A stretch of DNA of 64,000 bases, taken from the NCBI RefSeq assembly GCF_008728515.1, contig NC_044977.1:190701987-190765986 (forward strand). Direction: 5' to 3'. The translations under genes were made by a program, and so were the position numbers. The stretch comes from Papio anubis (Eukaryota; Chordata; Mammalia; Primates; Cercopithecidae). Each line of letters starts with the position of its first letter. Position 1 is the first letter of the stretch. Below are positions 50,509-62,285 of the stretch, in pieces. Under the pieces are notes generated by a model, which saw only the letters and a program-made list of their open reading frames with translations, was not told where the DNA came from and ran no database searches.

Positions 50509-51589
50509 AGTTAGTTCCAGATTTTCTAGCATCGTTTGTTTACTGAGTAGACTTACCTTGGTAGGGAACAAGCCAGAAACAGCTTCATTTTTCTCCCAGT
50601 GCTGCCTTCAAACATGCTTTTCTGGATATCTTTTTCCCCTCCTCGATGACGTCTTAGAAGATAACTCAGCTTTCTGGTTACTTCCAACTATCTGAAACGG
50701 TCTCCGGTTCAGGATTTGAACAGTTTAGGCCAGTCCGAACCCAAACCTCTAACTCCCATGCAGTTGAGCACTCTTTCTCTCCCCGACCTCAGGCCTACCC
50801 ATGGCTTGAGGGCCGGTGACAGGGAATGGGAGAGAGGGTTGGTCTTCACTCTTCCTCCGCTCGCTCTTCATATCTTTCTCCCCTCCCGTCCCCAGCTCCT
50901 CCAGGTTGGGGGCAGAGGGGAAAAGGGCAAAGACTCGCATGATTGGTTGTGCTCTTTTAATCTGGCTACTGGTGCCTTCTGCTGGTGGGCATCCCCCAAG
51001 TCCTGTCTGTTCCACAGGACATGTCTGTGTGTTATTTGGTGATGTCCCTCTGCCTCCTCCTCTCCAGGGGAGACCCACACACGGCACTCACTGTCCCTGT
51101 CACTAGCAGGGCACTGTCTTGTGAAACTCCTTCCTTAGCTCCCGTACATCTCTGTTCGTTGTTGTTGTTGTTGCTGTCATTGGATTCTCATCAGCTCTAC
51201 AGGCTACCTCCTGGGAGATGCCCCTCCAGAGGGCTCACACCTGACCATCCTCTGGACCATCCACTTGGCCCATGGGGGCTCAGGCATCCTTGCTCGGCCA
51301 GTCCATGCCAATGCAGGCTGCTCCCAGCTCATCTCTCCTGCTTGACCTGAGTCCCGGGCAGCCCCAGCAAGCCTCCCATCTTCACAGTCTCTGGATATGT
51401 GGAAGACTCCAGTTGTCATGTAATCTACTCTCGGATACTTTGGGATGCTTGTCAGTCTCTCAAGACACTTCTCTCCCCACACCCCACTGAGACAAGGTGA
51501 TCTCAGGCAGCTCAACAAGCCTCAGGCTGGGGGCAGGTCTGTCGCTCCCTTTCTTAAACAAGCTCCCCACCTTTTTGAGTCCCCTCACT
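50509..51589. other. Unassigned 1.1-kb stretch
   Basis: Several overlapping frames of 100-120 codons on both strands, none recognised. (GTT)n at 51157-51172. Confidence 0.5.
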
Positions 51590-51735
51590 CTGGCCTGGAG
51601 TAGGTAAGCACCTCCCATCCCCTCACCTGGCCTGGAGTAGGTAAGTACCTCCCATCCCCTCACCTGGCCTGGAGTAGGAAAGTACCTCCCATCCCCTCAC
51701 CTGGCCTGGAGTAGGTAAGTACCTCCCATTTCCTT
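51590..51735. repeat. 37-bp minisatellite, about 4 copies
   Basis: Units begin CTGGCCTGGAGTAGGTAAGT at 51590, 51627, 51664 and 51701. Differences are few (GTAAGC, GAAAGT variants). Three of four copies contain the 5' splice-site-like AGGTAAG on the plus strand. Confidence 0.95.
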
Positions 51736-52548
51736 TCCCACAGTTTGCAGAGGAGAAAGCAAAAGACTTCCATACTTTTATGAATTCCCCACCTTCAATG
51801 AACTTAGACATTTGTGGGTTTGACTTATCTATGCTAGGGGATTTGGCAAACTCTGGATGAGTCTTGCTGTCATAATAAGTCCCACCTGAACATGTTAGCA
51901 GCTTTTTTAGAAAAACTGTGGGGGCACTTATTCTGCTTTCTCTCTGTTGCACAACAAAATTGGTAAATAAATAGAACATGCTTGGAAAGAGATGCTTAGA
52001 AATTTTTACTGATGAAAGTATTTTCCATTCAAAAAAACTTGGAAACTATTGGTCTAAGGAGCAGTTGCAGAAAGACATGTTGTAACATGAAAACCAGCTA
52101 GAATAAAAAATGTTTTTGAAAACACAAAACCTTATTTTATGAGTCCACCAATGATTTAACGCCACAGACAATATATGGCATCAGAATTTTTATAATTGGA
52201 AATATATACATAATTTTTTTAAATGAAGGGAGCAGAAGGGACTGGCTCTGACATCTGTTGAAAAGTTCCCAATAAATTGTCACTCCATTGAAAGAGGCAT
52301 AATTTCCAAATATCTCCAAGGTCAGCGTAAAAGGTGTTCACATCTTGCTACAGATTACAGGGTAACAAGATCAAGAAGACTTGGGACACCAACTTGATTT
52401 AGCTTTAAAATACCTGTAGAGACTAAAGAGATGCTTCCTGGTGGAAATCAAAGTAGAACACCTCAGTGATGAAGCCGAGTTGAGAATCTCTACTCTGCAG
52501 GGGCTTGCTACACCATCTTCACCCAGAGGGAATAGCCCTAAAGGCTCA
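51736..52548. other. Unassigned A/T-rich sequence
   Basis: 52000-52250 is A/T-rich (TTATAATTGGAAATATATAC). It may be part of an old L1 or DNA transposon I cannot name. No exon recognised. Confidence 0.45.
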
Positions 52549-52560
52549 AATAGAAGTTTT

Positions 52561-52870
52561 TTGTTTGTCTGTTTCTTTGTTTTTGTTTTCTTGAGATGGA
52601 GCCTCGCTCTGTTGCCCAGGCTACAGTGCAATGGCACGATCTCAGCTCACTCAACCACCACCTCCTGGGTTCAAGTGATTCTCCTGCCTCAGCCTCCTGA
52701 GTAGCTGGGATTACAGGCATGCACCACCCCATCCAGCTAATTTTTGTATTTTTAGTAGAGACAGGATTTCACCATGTTGGTCTGGCTGGTCTTGAACTTC
52801 TGACCTTGTGGTCCACCCGCCTCCGCCTCCCAAAGTGCTGGGATTACAGGTGTGAGTCACTGAGCCTGGC
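52561..52870 (-). mobile_element. AluSg-like, full length
   Basis: GAGATGGAGCCTCGCTCTGT, both arms, ending CACTGAGCCTGGC. Target duplication AATAGAAGTTTT (52549-52560) versus AGTAGAAGTCTT (52871-52882). Confidence 0.93.
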
Positions 52871-52882
52871 AGTAGAAGTCTT

Positions 52883-53935
52883 GATAAATCAGAGTACAAA
52901 AACGGGCATGACATGAAAGGCCTAAAAACAAGACCAGCGTTTGTTCTAGAAATGTCTGGCTACCGTATAAAATCCTGGGAGTTAAGTGTTACAGTCTAAG
53001 TGAAAGGACGGTGAAGGGCAGAACATCTGTCTTTGTGTCCCCTGTACAGCACACGCCTCATGTATGTGTGGAGGTGGAACACATGAGCGCTGTGCCTGGG
53101 AGGCCGGCCCCGGCGTTAACAAAGCCTCACGTGCAGGGTGTAGGATGTCAGACCATTTCCAGCGCCATCTTCCTGAAAGACAGTTCACTTGCTCTTGAAA
53201 ATCACCAGTGGAAACATCTGCAGCCCTCTGAAAACACAAATAAACCAGTGGCATTTCCGTAGACAGAAGCCAGACCTCAGGGAACTTACTTCCAATCCAG
53301 TTGCTCCAGCTTCGGTGGCAATATGAACTCGCCTTGCTGATGGGAGTGCCAAACGACATTCTAAATCATCAAGATCACGTATCTCTAACTAGGCTGATGT
53401 GTGAAATGTCTGGTGCTTATGTTATCTGTGTTTCGCATTGAGCTGAAACTTCACGGCCGAAGACGCTGGCCAAGCAGGCTTCTTTCTCAGCTGTTGCTCT
53501 ACAAAGCAATTTCACAAAGACAGGATGTTGTCCTAAAAAAGCATCCTCTGGTTCCCTGCTGGACAGGCCAACAGCTTGGCTGGGTATTACAAGCAAACCA
53601 GGAAAGTGTGTTCAGTAATGCCAGCTCACGAGGGAAGCTGGGACTACAGCTTCAAAAGCAGAGCTGTAGCGAGTTGGGGAAAAGGTGGGAAATATTTGAG
53701 GAGGTTGTCGACCTCATGTAAAGGCCAGGAAAACAAAGACTGGAAATTGTGAGGGTCCTGGAGTGATAGTGCCTGAGGATAGGTAGGGGACAGAGGAGAA
53801 TGTCACAACCAGCTTGAAGTGCTCCATCTGTCTGACGTGGAGGCCGAATTAAGCACAGAGCACACATTGTTCCCCAGATCAGGAAAATCCCATTTGACTT
53901 CAGGTCTGCTAACACCAGGAACACCGCAGTGGTCA
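52883..53935. other. Unassigned 1-kb stretch
   Basis: No repeat family or exon recognised. A 106-codon plus frame at 53401-53721 and a 125-codon minus frame at 52982-53359 lack motifs. Confidence 0.5.
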
Positions 53936-54180
53936 TGGTCATAATAACAGCAGGCATTTACAGCATTCATTCACAGGCATTATACTAAGTACTTTGCATA
54001 CAGTTTCTCATTTGATGTTTTAAAAACTTTGAAATGGAAAGTTTTATTACTGTCAAGTACAGACGAAGAAACTGAGACTCAGAAGTAGGAAGCAACTTAC
54101 TCCAAATCCACAGCTGTGCTGTGAAAGCTGGGGTGTGAATCTCGTCACCCTAGCCTGAAAGCATGCTCTCAAAACCATTT
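53936..54180 (-). mobile_element. MIR, near full length
   Basis: ATTATACTAAGTACTTTGCA, TACAGTTTCTCATTTGATG, GAAGAAACTGAGACTCAGAA and AAAGCTGGGGTGTGAATCTC follow reverse-complement MIR. Confidence 0.75.
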
Positions 54181-54249
54181 TTGTCGATTCCAAATACGAA
54201 ACAGTGACACTGCAGTGCTGTGGGGGAAGGAGTGGCCTTTTCCATTAAG

Positions 54250-55435
54250 TGGTCTGGGTCAACTTGCTAATCATAGAAAAATAATGTATTTTAACCCTTA
54301 TCTCACAGTACACGCATAAATCAATTCCAACTGAGTCACAGATCAAAAACGTTTTTAGAACAAAACATAGGAAAAGAGGTGAATATCTTGGAGTAGATCA
54401 TGATTCTTCACTCAAGACAAGAAAGTCCCTAACCATAATATTGATAGATTATATTGCCAGGGAGAACTTCTGTTCATCAAAAGATACTATTGAGAACAGA
54501 GAAAGGCAACCACAAAGTGGAAGAAGGTATGTATAATACATACAGGACTCATACCAAGAATACATAAAGAACTTCTACAAATCCATGAGAAAAAGACAGA
54601 AAACCAGGTTCCAAAAATGGACAAAAGACTTGATCAGATACTTCACAAAGAAAATATCCAAATGGCCAGTAAACATATGGAGAATTGCTTAAGTTTATTA
54701 GTCATCAGGGGAATGCAAATCACAGACCACAATGCAATCACACTACACACCCATCAGAATGACTACATCGAAAAAGACAGGAAATCCCGAGTATTGGTGA
54801 GGATGATGGGGAGCCACCTAAGCTCCCACAAGCTGTTTCGAGAGCATAAACTGATGCAAAAACTGTTCTGCAGTATCTACACATCTGAATATACACATCT
54901 TATATATATTTTCACTCCCCAAACCGATACTATATATTTATGTGTGTGTGTGTGTATATGTATATATATGTATATATGTATACACACACACACATATCTC
55001 TTTGTAAAATTTCACTCCTAGTGAATTTTCCCATTCTATTTCCCATTCCCAGTGGTAGTACATATATTCTCATTGCTATTGTGTTAATATACCATTGATG
55101 GGAAAATGAATTGCAGTCTATTAACGCAATAGCAGTGAGAATATATGAACTACAACTACGAGGAATAATACAAGGACAAATCTCACAGCTGTGATGTTGA
55201 GTGGAAGAAACACAGATGAGGATGTTCTGCACGTTTCCTTTATTTGAAGTAGGAAAAGGGACAGAACTCTTCTATCAGAAGTCAGGTCAGTGCTTACCTA
55301 GGGAGGTGTAACAACTGGAACGGGGTACAGGGAGGCTGTTCTCCTCAGGTGCTGGTGATGCTCTGTGTGATCTATGTGCTGGCTGCAAAGCTGCATTTGT
55401 TTATGAAAATTTACTGAGCTGTACACTTACGGTTT
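54250..55435 (+). mobile_element. L1M LINE, end of ORF2 and 3' UTR
   Basis: Plus-strand L1: GAACAAAACATAGGAAAAGA, AACTTCTGTTCATCAAAAGA, AAAGAACTTCTACAAATCCA, AATGGACAAAAGACTTGATC, AGTCATCAGGGGAATGCAAA and GTATTGGTGAGGATGATGGG follow the last part of ORF2. CTACAACTACGAGGAATAAT, ATGTTGAGTGGAAGAAACAC and TTTACTGAGCTGTACACTTA follow to the 3' end. Frames are broken. A TG/TA/CA repeat expanded inside (54939-54996). Confidence 0.85.
54939..54996. repeat. TG/TA/CA composite microsatellite forming an inverted repeat
   Basis: TA(TG)7TATA at the left, a TATG/TATA centre, and TATA(CA)6TA at the right. The arms are complementary apart from one dinucleotide, giving a roughly 58-base hairpin. Confidence 0.93.
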
Positions 55436-55436
55436 C

Positions 55437-55800
55437 AATGAGCTGTTGCCATAACAAACCATCCCCAAACCCAGTGGCAGACAATAAGCATTTATTTCTT
55501 GCCGACTGGTTTGTGTTCAGTCGTTCAGCTGTTCTCAGTTGGACTTGGCTGGGGGTTGGCTGCTCCACATGTCTCAGTCTCCTTTGACTGGCAGCCATCC
55601 GAGGCATGGTCTCCAAGGGTGAAAGGCAGGAGCCCAAGACAGGGAAATGGAAACACACAGGCCTCCTCAGGTCTCAGCTTGGAGCTGGTGTCCTCTGACT
55701 GCTGCCACATTCCAGTGGCCACGGCAAGTCGCGGGACCAAGCCCAACATCCGTGGAGTGGGGAAATCTGCGCCTCTCAAGCTCCTCCCCACGTAAACATT
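55437..55800 (-). mobile_element. MLT1-class LTR
   Basis: Reverse-complement MLT1: GAGCTGTTGCCATAACAAAC, TTGGACTTGGCTGGGGGTTG, CTTTGACTGGCAGCCATCC and CAAGCTCCTCCCCACG lie in MLT1 order. Confidence 0.7.
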
Positions 55801-56589
55801 TGCTCAGCAAGAATCTAATCCAGGACACTTATGAAAGGTGTGGCTTACTGGGTGTACTTCATATTTCAAAGTTTTCAAAGGAAACAAAAAAAGATGTAAG
55901 AACCGCTATCTTCTCCTCCCTCCTCCCCCACTCCTGGGTCCCCTCCCGCTTCTGGGATCTTAATGGAAAGGGGATAATGTTATGAAAATTCTCTACACAA
56001 GCACAAGGAAGAAAGGAAGGAAGAACATGTGCTTCCTAGCACACAATGCACTTCCCGTCAGCTGGGCTGGAGAGAAATGCCTCCTGGCCTGCCACCCCCG
56101 CCCCCACCAGAGAAACGGCAGCAGCAACTCACCGCTTCCTGTAGATGCAGCTGAAGGGCTGCTGTAAGTACAGCCCAGTTTTCCCAGCCCCCGCTCCTCA
56201 CCTTCCAGGGCTCCCTGCCGTGGTCACACTGTTTAATAAAGGTTGAACTTCATTCAGTGAGAAGGAAGGAGCTGAACATTTGAAAGGCTCACATTTCTGC
56301 AAGACAATTTGAACTTTTTGCCTCCTAACCAATAGTCCTGAAAAAGTGTCTCTTATTCACAGCAGATGCAGAATGTTTAAGCAGGCAGCAGATTACTCCA
56401 AGGGCAACATCCCAGTTCCTTGGTCTTCATATCGGATGCACTGAGAGGGAGGATAAGCCTTCAGAGAGGTCTGGTTCCTACTGCAATGAGAGCGTGGGAT
56501 TCTGTTCCTTCTCTGTAGGTAGGGAAAGGTCAAATGTACACAATGACCATTTGTCCCTCGCTTACAACTTATCTCATATAAACTCCGTC
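55801..56589. other. Unassigned sequence
   Basis: The first part (GTGGCTTACTGGGTGTACTT) may extend an old LTR. The rest is unassigned. Confidence 0.45.
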
Positions 56590-56700
56590 TCTAGAATCAG
56601 GCTGCCTGGTGTCAAGTCTTGGCTCTACTTGCTGTGCGACCTTGGGTAAGTGACTCAACCACTGTCACCCTCAGGTCCTCCATCTGTAAAATGGAGATTT
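56590..56700 (+). mobile_element. MIR
   Basis: AATCAGGCTGCCTGGTGTCA, GTGCGACCTTGGGTAAGTGA and TCCTCCATCTGTAAAATGGA give a clear MIR 5' half and core, which stops where the L2 begins. Confidence 0.85.
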
Positions 56701-57560
56701 GCTTATTCATTCAATGGTCCTTTATTGAAAGGCCTACTATGTGTCCGGCAGGGTGCCGAGCTCTAGGGATACAATGGCAACTGAGATGGACGCGGTCCTT
56801 GCCGTCACGGAGTTTACATGAAGGGTAGAGTCAAAGAGCAAACACTCTGTCACACAATCACAATCACAGCCATAGTGTTATGAAGAAGGGTAGAGTCAAA
56901 CCGCAAACACTCTGTCACACAATCACAATCACAGCCATAGTGCTATGAGGAAAACAAACCATAAACTGAGATAGAAAATAACAGGAGAGTCAGGAAGGCG
57001 ATCTCACCAAAAGGCGACACACTTAAGCTGAGCCTCAGAGGAAGAGGAGCTAACCAGAGGAAGGGCTTGCCAGGTACAGGGAGCAGAGCTCGGTGAACTC
57101 AGGACACTGAGAGGCCAGTGACACGAAGGGAGAATGGTCTCAGGTGAGGCTGGAGGGAGAGGCAGGAGATGCGTCCTGAAGAGCTGGGAAGCCGGGAAGG
57201 GAGTCTGGATTTATCCTACAGACAGGAGGTGGCCACCAAGGTGTTGAGATGATCACGTGGCTGCTGCTGGCAAAGAGGGACTGCAGGGTGGTGTGCAGGT
57301 TAAGAATGGACATGAGACCAGCCAGAAGCCTATTGCAGGACCCCAGTGGGTCGCGGTGATGGCGCTGGAGATGGGGAGAAGAAGGCAGTTGAGTCAAATG
57401 GCTCCAGTGGGGCGAGAAGCCCCAGGACTCAGGACAGATTGAAGATGGGGGAGTGTGTGGGTCTGGTTTGAGTCAGTGAGTGGAGATGGCTGTGAGCTGC
57501 TGATGTGGGAGAAAGAGTACAGGGAGGGGTGAGGAGAAGGCAAGGTAAGCCCAGGGCTCA
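56701..57560 (-). mobile_element. L2 LINE, 3' part
   Basis: Minus-strand L2 with its 3' end at the left: TTATTCATTCAATGGTCCTT, CCTACTATGTGTCCGGCAGG, GAGCTCTAGGGATACAATGG, then GAAGGGCTTGCCAGGTACAG, ATCACGTGGCTGCTGCTGG, CCTATTGCAGGACCCCAGTG. Contains the 65-bp duplication at 56820-56949. Confidence 0.8.
56820..56949. repeat. 65-bp tandem duplication
   Basis: Copy 1 is 56820-56884 and copy 2 is 56885-56949, both beginning GAAGGGTAGAGTCAAA. Only about 3-4 differences, so the duplication is recent relative to its L2 host. Confidence 0.95.
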
Positions 57561-58060
57561 CCAACACTGAGGGAGGGGAAGGGAAGGGAAGAGGAGGGGA
57601 GGGGAGGTCAGCGCAGGGTCCTACAGAGGAGCAACCGATAGGGTGAGAGGAAAGCAAGGAGCGGGTGGCTCCAGAGAGGGGCATTCCGAGAAGTCAGGAT
57701 GCCCATCTAGGTCCAGTGTTGCTGAGAAGAGGACAGAACCTCCAGGACTCACCAACAGTGAAAACGAGTTGAGGAACCATCTGTATAGCATATTACATTT
57801 GTGTTTTCAAAAGGCGTGTGTGTGGAAGCGGGAGGACATTTCAGCTTCTTTGCAGGTTTGCTTGTGGAGCAGCTCTGGAAGACTCTGCAGGACCCTGGTG
57901 ACAATGGGTCCCCCAGAGGAGGGAACTGGGTAGCAGGGGATGGGGTGGAGTGAGAGAGACACCTTTCATTGTGTGTCTCAACCTTTGGGAGCTTTTATAT
58001 TTTTATAAAATATAAATATATGACTACATTACTATTCAAAATGACAGTTTGAAAAAAGCA
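57561..58060. other. Unassigned; purine-rich GGGGA/GGGAA tract
   Basis: 57569-57607 is a run of GGGAGGGGAAGGGAAGGGAA type with G-quadruplex potential. The rest is unassigned. Confidence 0.5.
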
Positions 58061-58170
58061 CCCTGCCTTATAGAGCTGCTGTGAGGATAATAATAATCGT
58101 TTCCTGCGCCTCTCAGGAGGATTACTTGAGATGATGTATGTCAGCTGCTTAGCTCAGGCTCAGCGTGGCA
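58061..58170 (+). mobile_element. MIR 3' half
   Basis: GAGCTGCTGTGAGGATAATA, GGATTACTTGAGATGATGTA and TGTCAGCTGCTTAGCTCAGG follow MIR. Confidence 0.6.
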
Positions 58171-58234
58171 CTCTGTGAGGTGGGTCGCGTCCCTGTCGCT
58201 GCTGCTCCAGGAAACAGCAGAGAGGGCCTTGGCC

Positions 58235-58667
58235 TGTGTATTGGGTTCCCAGGGTTCTCGTAACAAAGTATCACAGACTGCGTGGCTTAAAACAAGAGAA
58301 ATTCCTTCTCTCACACTTCTAGAGGCCAGAGGTCTGGAGTTGTGGCGGGGCCTGCTCCCTGGGAAGCCTCTGCGGAGGAACCCTTCCTCGCCTCTCCCTC
58401 GCTTCTGCTGGTTGTCACTGATTCCCTGCATTCCTTGGCTTGTGGCTGCATCACTGCAGTCTTCGCCTCTGTTGTCACATAGCCTTCTACCCTCGGTGTG
58501 TCTCTGTTTTCACATGGCCTTCTTACAAAGACACCAGTCACTGAATTCAGAGCCTACCATAATCCAGTACGACCTTGACTTGCTGATGACATCTGCAAAG
58601 ACCCTATATCCAAATAAGGTTACATTCACAGGTACCGGTAATTCCGAGGACACCATTTAACCCAGCT
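58235..58667 (-). mobile_element. MLT1-class LTR, near full length
   Basis: Reverse-complement LTR: TCTCGTAACAAAGTATCACA, GACTGCGTGGCTTAAAACAA, CTTCTAGAGGCCAGAGGTCT, TTGGCTTGTGGCTGCATCAC, TCTGCAAAGACCCTATATCC, AAATAAGGTTACATTCACAG and CACCATTTAACCCAGC. No MaLR interior adjoins. Confidence 0.88.
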
Positions 58668-58689
58668 GAGCCTGGCAGTTAAGATTCTC

Positions 58690-58800
58690 ACAACCACAAA
58701 CTCATCCGTGACCTAGGTGAGTCCCTTCTCATTCTGGGCATCTGGTTTCCATCTGTAAAATGAAAGGGGCGGGGACTGGAGTCACTCTAGGTCCCAGCCC
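58690..58800 (+). mobile_element. MIR fragment
   Basis: GTGACCTAGGTGAGTCCCTT and GTTTCCATCTGTAAAATGAA are the MIR core. The remainder is GC-rich. Confidence 0.6.
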
Positions 58801-60334
58801 AGCCCAGAAGCATTGTGTGTCCTCAGACACTCCTGGACCGGTCTCAGGTAGGTAAGCCGGGCGTCAGGAACAGGACTGAGGAGGCCGAGGCCCGTGTGTG
58901 TTTCATGCTGCTGCAGGCGAGGGACGTGCACTGGCTGTCACTGCAGACACTGCAGCCATCGCTGAGGATTTCTGAAGTCCTGAGTCCCTAGGTTGCTGGG
59001 AACAATGAAGCTTGAACTCCGTGGCCAGAATCATAGCCCAGAGCTATAAGAAGACTCAGTCCTGCCCAGCCCCCTTTTATCACCTAATTCATGGCACAAG
59101 TGCAAACTCACATTCTTGTCCAGAGAGGAGTTGGAACAAACTGGATTTAGTGCAGCAGATTTTGAGGGACATCTGAGGTCATGAACTGGGCGGGCATGTC
59201 CTGCTGAGTCAATCCACAGAGGCTGCCAGGTACCATCCTCAGACTCCGCAAGAGAGGGTGGGGAACGGGAGAAACTGGAGGAAGCTTCCAAGAGGAGTTT
59301 GTGGGAAACCTGCTTTACCGTGTTGGTTCCCTTTGGGTAACCAGATTGCAATAAAAACAACAATGACACTCTCCTCGTGTATGAGAACTTCACACCTCAT
59401 GAAAAGTTGTATACCTGTTTGCTTGTTGGATTTGATTCTAAAAAGTTGTGTGCGAACAGGGACTTCGATTGCAGCTTTCCAGATAAAGAAACTAAAGCTC
59501 TGAGTGGTGCCACACAGGGTCCCTCCCAGGGGCTGCTTCTGGTGGCTCACTCAGGAGGGAAACCTTTAGAATTGCCACCCAAATCTCCACCCCAAGGCAC
59601 CCAACACAGAGTTAGGGTAATCATCTTCCACATGGACACTCTGTTCTTGCAGTCTTGTGTAAAGTATGAATACCTGCATTTTATGGAAGATTGCTATGTG
59701 TATTGATTTATAACACACAATATAAATGAAAGCAGTGTGCTTGCTATGCAAACACAGGTTCCAGACCAGCCCAGAAGACCCCTCCCAGCACCGAAGCCGT
59801 TCCAGATGGGCCTCCCGGAGTGATCACAGCTGTTCTGACTCATGGGAGACCAGCCAGGATCCTGCCAGAGAGGCCGCCTGTGTGAGCATGCCGTCTGCAG
59901 AAGGCAGTCTCACTCTGCCAAAACAGACAGCTTACGCGCTGGGCTCCTGCTTGAGGACACTGCCCCGGGGAGAAACCCTGGGCCACCCCACTCACTGTTC
60001 TAGTCCCGGGCGTGGCTGGCAGGGCCTGGGCAGGTCAGACTCTGCTGTGAGGCTGGTTTCCACAGCGAGGGAGGAGCCGGTTCCGCTGCTAACTGGTGGG
60101 CAGCTTAATGCTTTGGCCAATCCATTGCATGGCCATTAGGCACATATTTGGGGCTTGATTTTGGTTATGGTTTTTAAAATAGAAAATGAATACATTGGGC
60201 TTGGGGAAGTGGGTGTTTCACAGTCACGTGGGAGGAACAGGCATTGAATCTGATTGTCCTCGGGCTGCAGCTAAAATTGCAGCCTCGCCTCTGTGGCATT
60301 TAGGCGTTGGCTTAACCACAAATCACAGACCAGA
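58801..60334. other. Unassigned 1.5-kb stretch
   Basis: MIR-like trace at 59475-59525 (CCAGATAAAGAAACTAAAGC). Frames up to 137 codons (59726-60139, +) without motifs. No exon supported. Confidence 0.45.
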
Positions 60335-60445
60335 GAAGGCCTCAGTGTCAGAGGAAGGCCTGGAAAGAAGGAAGCAGACACAGAGAGCCATGGACTCACC
60401 CAAGGTCACACAGCTCATATTGGGTGATTGAACTGTGTGGGGGTG
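60335..60445 (-). mobile_element. MIR fragment
   Basis: CAGACACAGAGAGCCATGGA and CACCCAAGGTCACACAGCTC are the reverse MIR core. Confidence 0.7.
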
Positions 60446-61284
60446 GAATCACATCTGTCCGGGACACCGTCATGCCCCTGGCACCCGCCTGGCACCTGAC
60501 AGGGAGTGGGTGTCCATTATGTGGGATGACTGTGTGTAGGAGGGAGAAAGGCAGGCAGGGAAGGAGGGAGTGGCAGAGAGCAAGGACACAGGCCTCTCGT
60601 TGTCCAGGCCCTGTGCTCTGCATCACCACTCTGAGCTTGACAGACAGAAACAGGAGACGGTGGGAGCAAGCTGTGAGCAAGGGAAAGAAAGGCTGGAGCG
60701 AGACTGAGAGGGTGTGGGGCCCAGGTGGGGCCCAGAGTGAGCTCTGCTTTCTCCAGTCATGCCTGACTGTCCTTGGTGATGAGTCGGGCAGAGAAAGAAG
60801 AGGTACCCCGGAATGTTCTCCCCAATAATCCTGGCCCCACGCACCCGTGCCGTGGACTCTGATATCAGGCTCCCTGCCTCTTCTGCTGGAGTCCTGTGGG
60901 AAGAGGGAAGGGGAAGCTAAGAGGGAAGAGAGGGCAGGCACTCACCTTCCAGGAGGGAAGCAGCAGCATCCCTCAAGTCTGCTCTGTCTTTTACCTCGGA
61001 CAGCCACAGGCTGCGTATACACTGATCCCTGAAACAGCCCTGTGAGGTTCCCGTTCCACAGACGCAAAACCAGAATCCCTCTGGGCTCTTTCCACGTTCC
61101 TGTATGATTAGTTTTCTGGTAAACACTAATAAGCCAAACTAAAAAGGGCTGTTAGTGTATTTAATTTAACAAGGAGTAACTCCTCAGTCAGTCCAAGGAC
61201 GGAATCTCTGATGGGCTTTGCTGATGTGCTGGTCAAGAGATATTTGGAGTCTGAAAAATCTCAGCAGCCACAGCTCAGTTAGCA
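60446..61284. other. Unassigned sequence
   Basis: A 181-codon minus frame (60396-60941) and a 134-codon plus frame overlap in GC-rich sequence. Neither has a recognised domain. A MIR-like trace (CCTGTGAGGTTCCCGTTCCA) lies at 61037. Confidence 0.45.
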
Positions 61285-61455
61285 TTTTATTGAACATTTA
61301 CTATGTGCCAGAACGATCTTCTTACTCTGTTGTCCCATTTACTCCTTACACCCCCAAGAGATGGGTACTATGATCATGCAGTTTCCAGACGAGGAAACTC
61401 TGGTACTGAGATGTTCACTGCCTGTCTAAGGTCATCTCGATAATCATTGGTGGCC
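61285..61455 (-). mobile_element. MIR
   Basis: TTTATTGAACATTTACTATG, TCCCATTTACTCCTTACACC, TTTCCAGACGAGGAAACTCT and CCTGTCTAAGGTCATCTCG follow reverse-complement MIR. Confidence 0.8.
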
Positions 61456-61673
61456 TCAGGATACTTTTAATTATATTTCTGTGCCTATGCAAGAGACTAG
61501 CCTATGCCAAATATTGGATCTTTGAGGGAGGGGGCAACAGAAGGGCACACTGGGGTGGGTAATCAGCTGGTGGGGAGGGAGGGAGGAGCAGGAAGAGTAG
61601 AGGAGAATCAGGAAGGTCATTTTTTGGACAGTGGACAGGGTAAATGAAAATCAGATATTTAAAAAGAAAATTT

Positions 61674-61979
61674 GGCTAGGCGCAGTGGCTCATGCCTGTA
61701 ATCCCCACACTTTGGGAGGCCAAGGCAGGTGGGTCACTTGAAGTCAGGAGTTCAAGACCAGCCTGGCCAACATGGTGAAACCCTGTCTCTACTAAAAATA
61801 CAAAAAATTATCTGGGCAGGGTGGTGGGCATCTGTAATCCCAGCTACTTGGGAGGCTGAGGTGAGAGGATTGCTTGAGCCCAGGAGGTCGAGGCTGCCGT
61901 GAGCTGTGATTGCACCACTTCACTCTAGCCTGGGCAACAGAGAGAGACCCTGTCTCAAGAAAACAAAAATCACATCTGG
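61674..61979 (+). mobile_element. AluS/J, first of a tandem pair
   Basis: GGCTAGGCGCAGTGGCTCAT start, S-like left arm (AACATGGTGAAACCCTGTC) and J-like right arm (GAGCCCAGGAGGTCGAGGCT). Tail AAGAAAACAAAAATCACATC. The 5' copy of the pair's outer target duplication, AAAAGAAAATTT, is at 61662-61673. Confidence 0.93.
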
Positions 61980-62285
61980 GGCTGGGCATGGTGGCTCACG
62001 CCTGTAATCCCAGCGCTTTGGGAGACTGAGGCAGGGGATCACTTGAGGTCAGGAGTTTGAGACCAGCCTGGCCAACATGGTGAAACCCTGTCTCTACTAA
62101 AAATGTAAAAATTAACCAGGTGTGGTGGTGGGCACCTGTAATCCCAGCTACTCTGGAGGCTGAGACAGGTGAATTGCTTGAAATTGGAAGGCGGAGGTTG
62201 CAGTGAGATGAGATTGTGCCACTGTACTCCAGCCTGGGTGACAGACTAAGACTCCATCTCAAAAGATATACAAATAAGAAAAAGG
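61980..62285 (+). mobile_element. AluS, second of a tandem pair
   Basis: GGCTGGGCATGGTGGCTCAC start, both arms, tail AAAAGATATACAAATAAG. The 3' copy of the outer target duplication, AAAAGAAAATTT, is at 62286-62297. The second element has no convincing target duplication of its own. Confidence 0.93.

Noticed and set aside
60396..60941. 181-codon minus-strand frame
   Set aside because: Partly in reverse MIR sequence, with no motif and a competing plus-strand frame.
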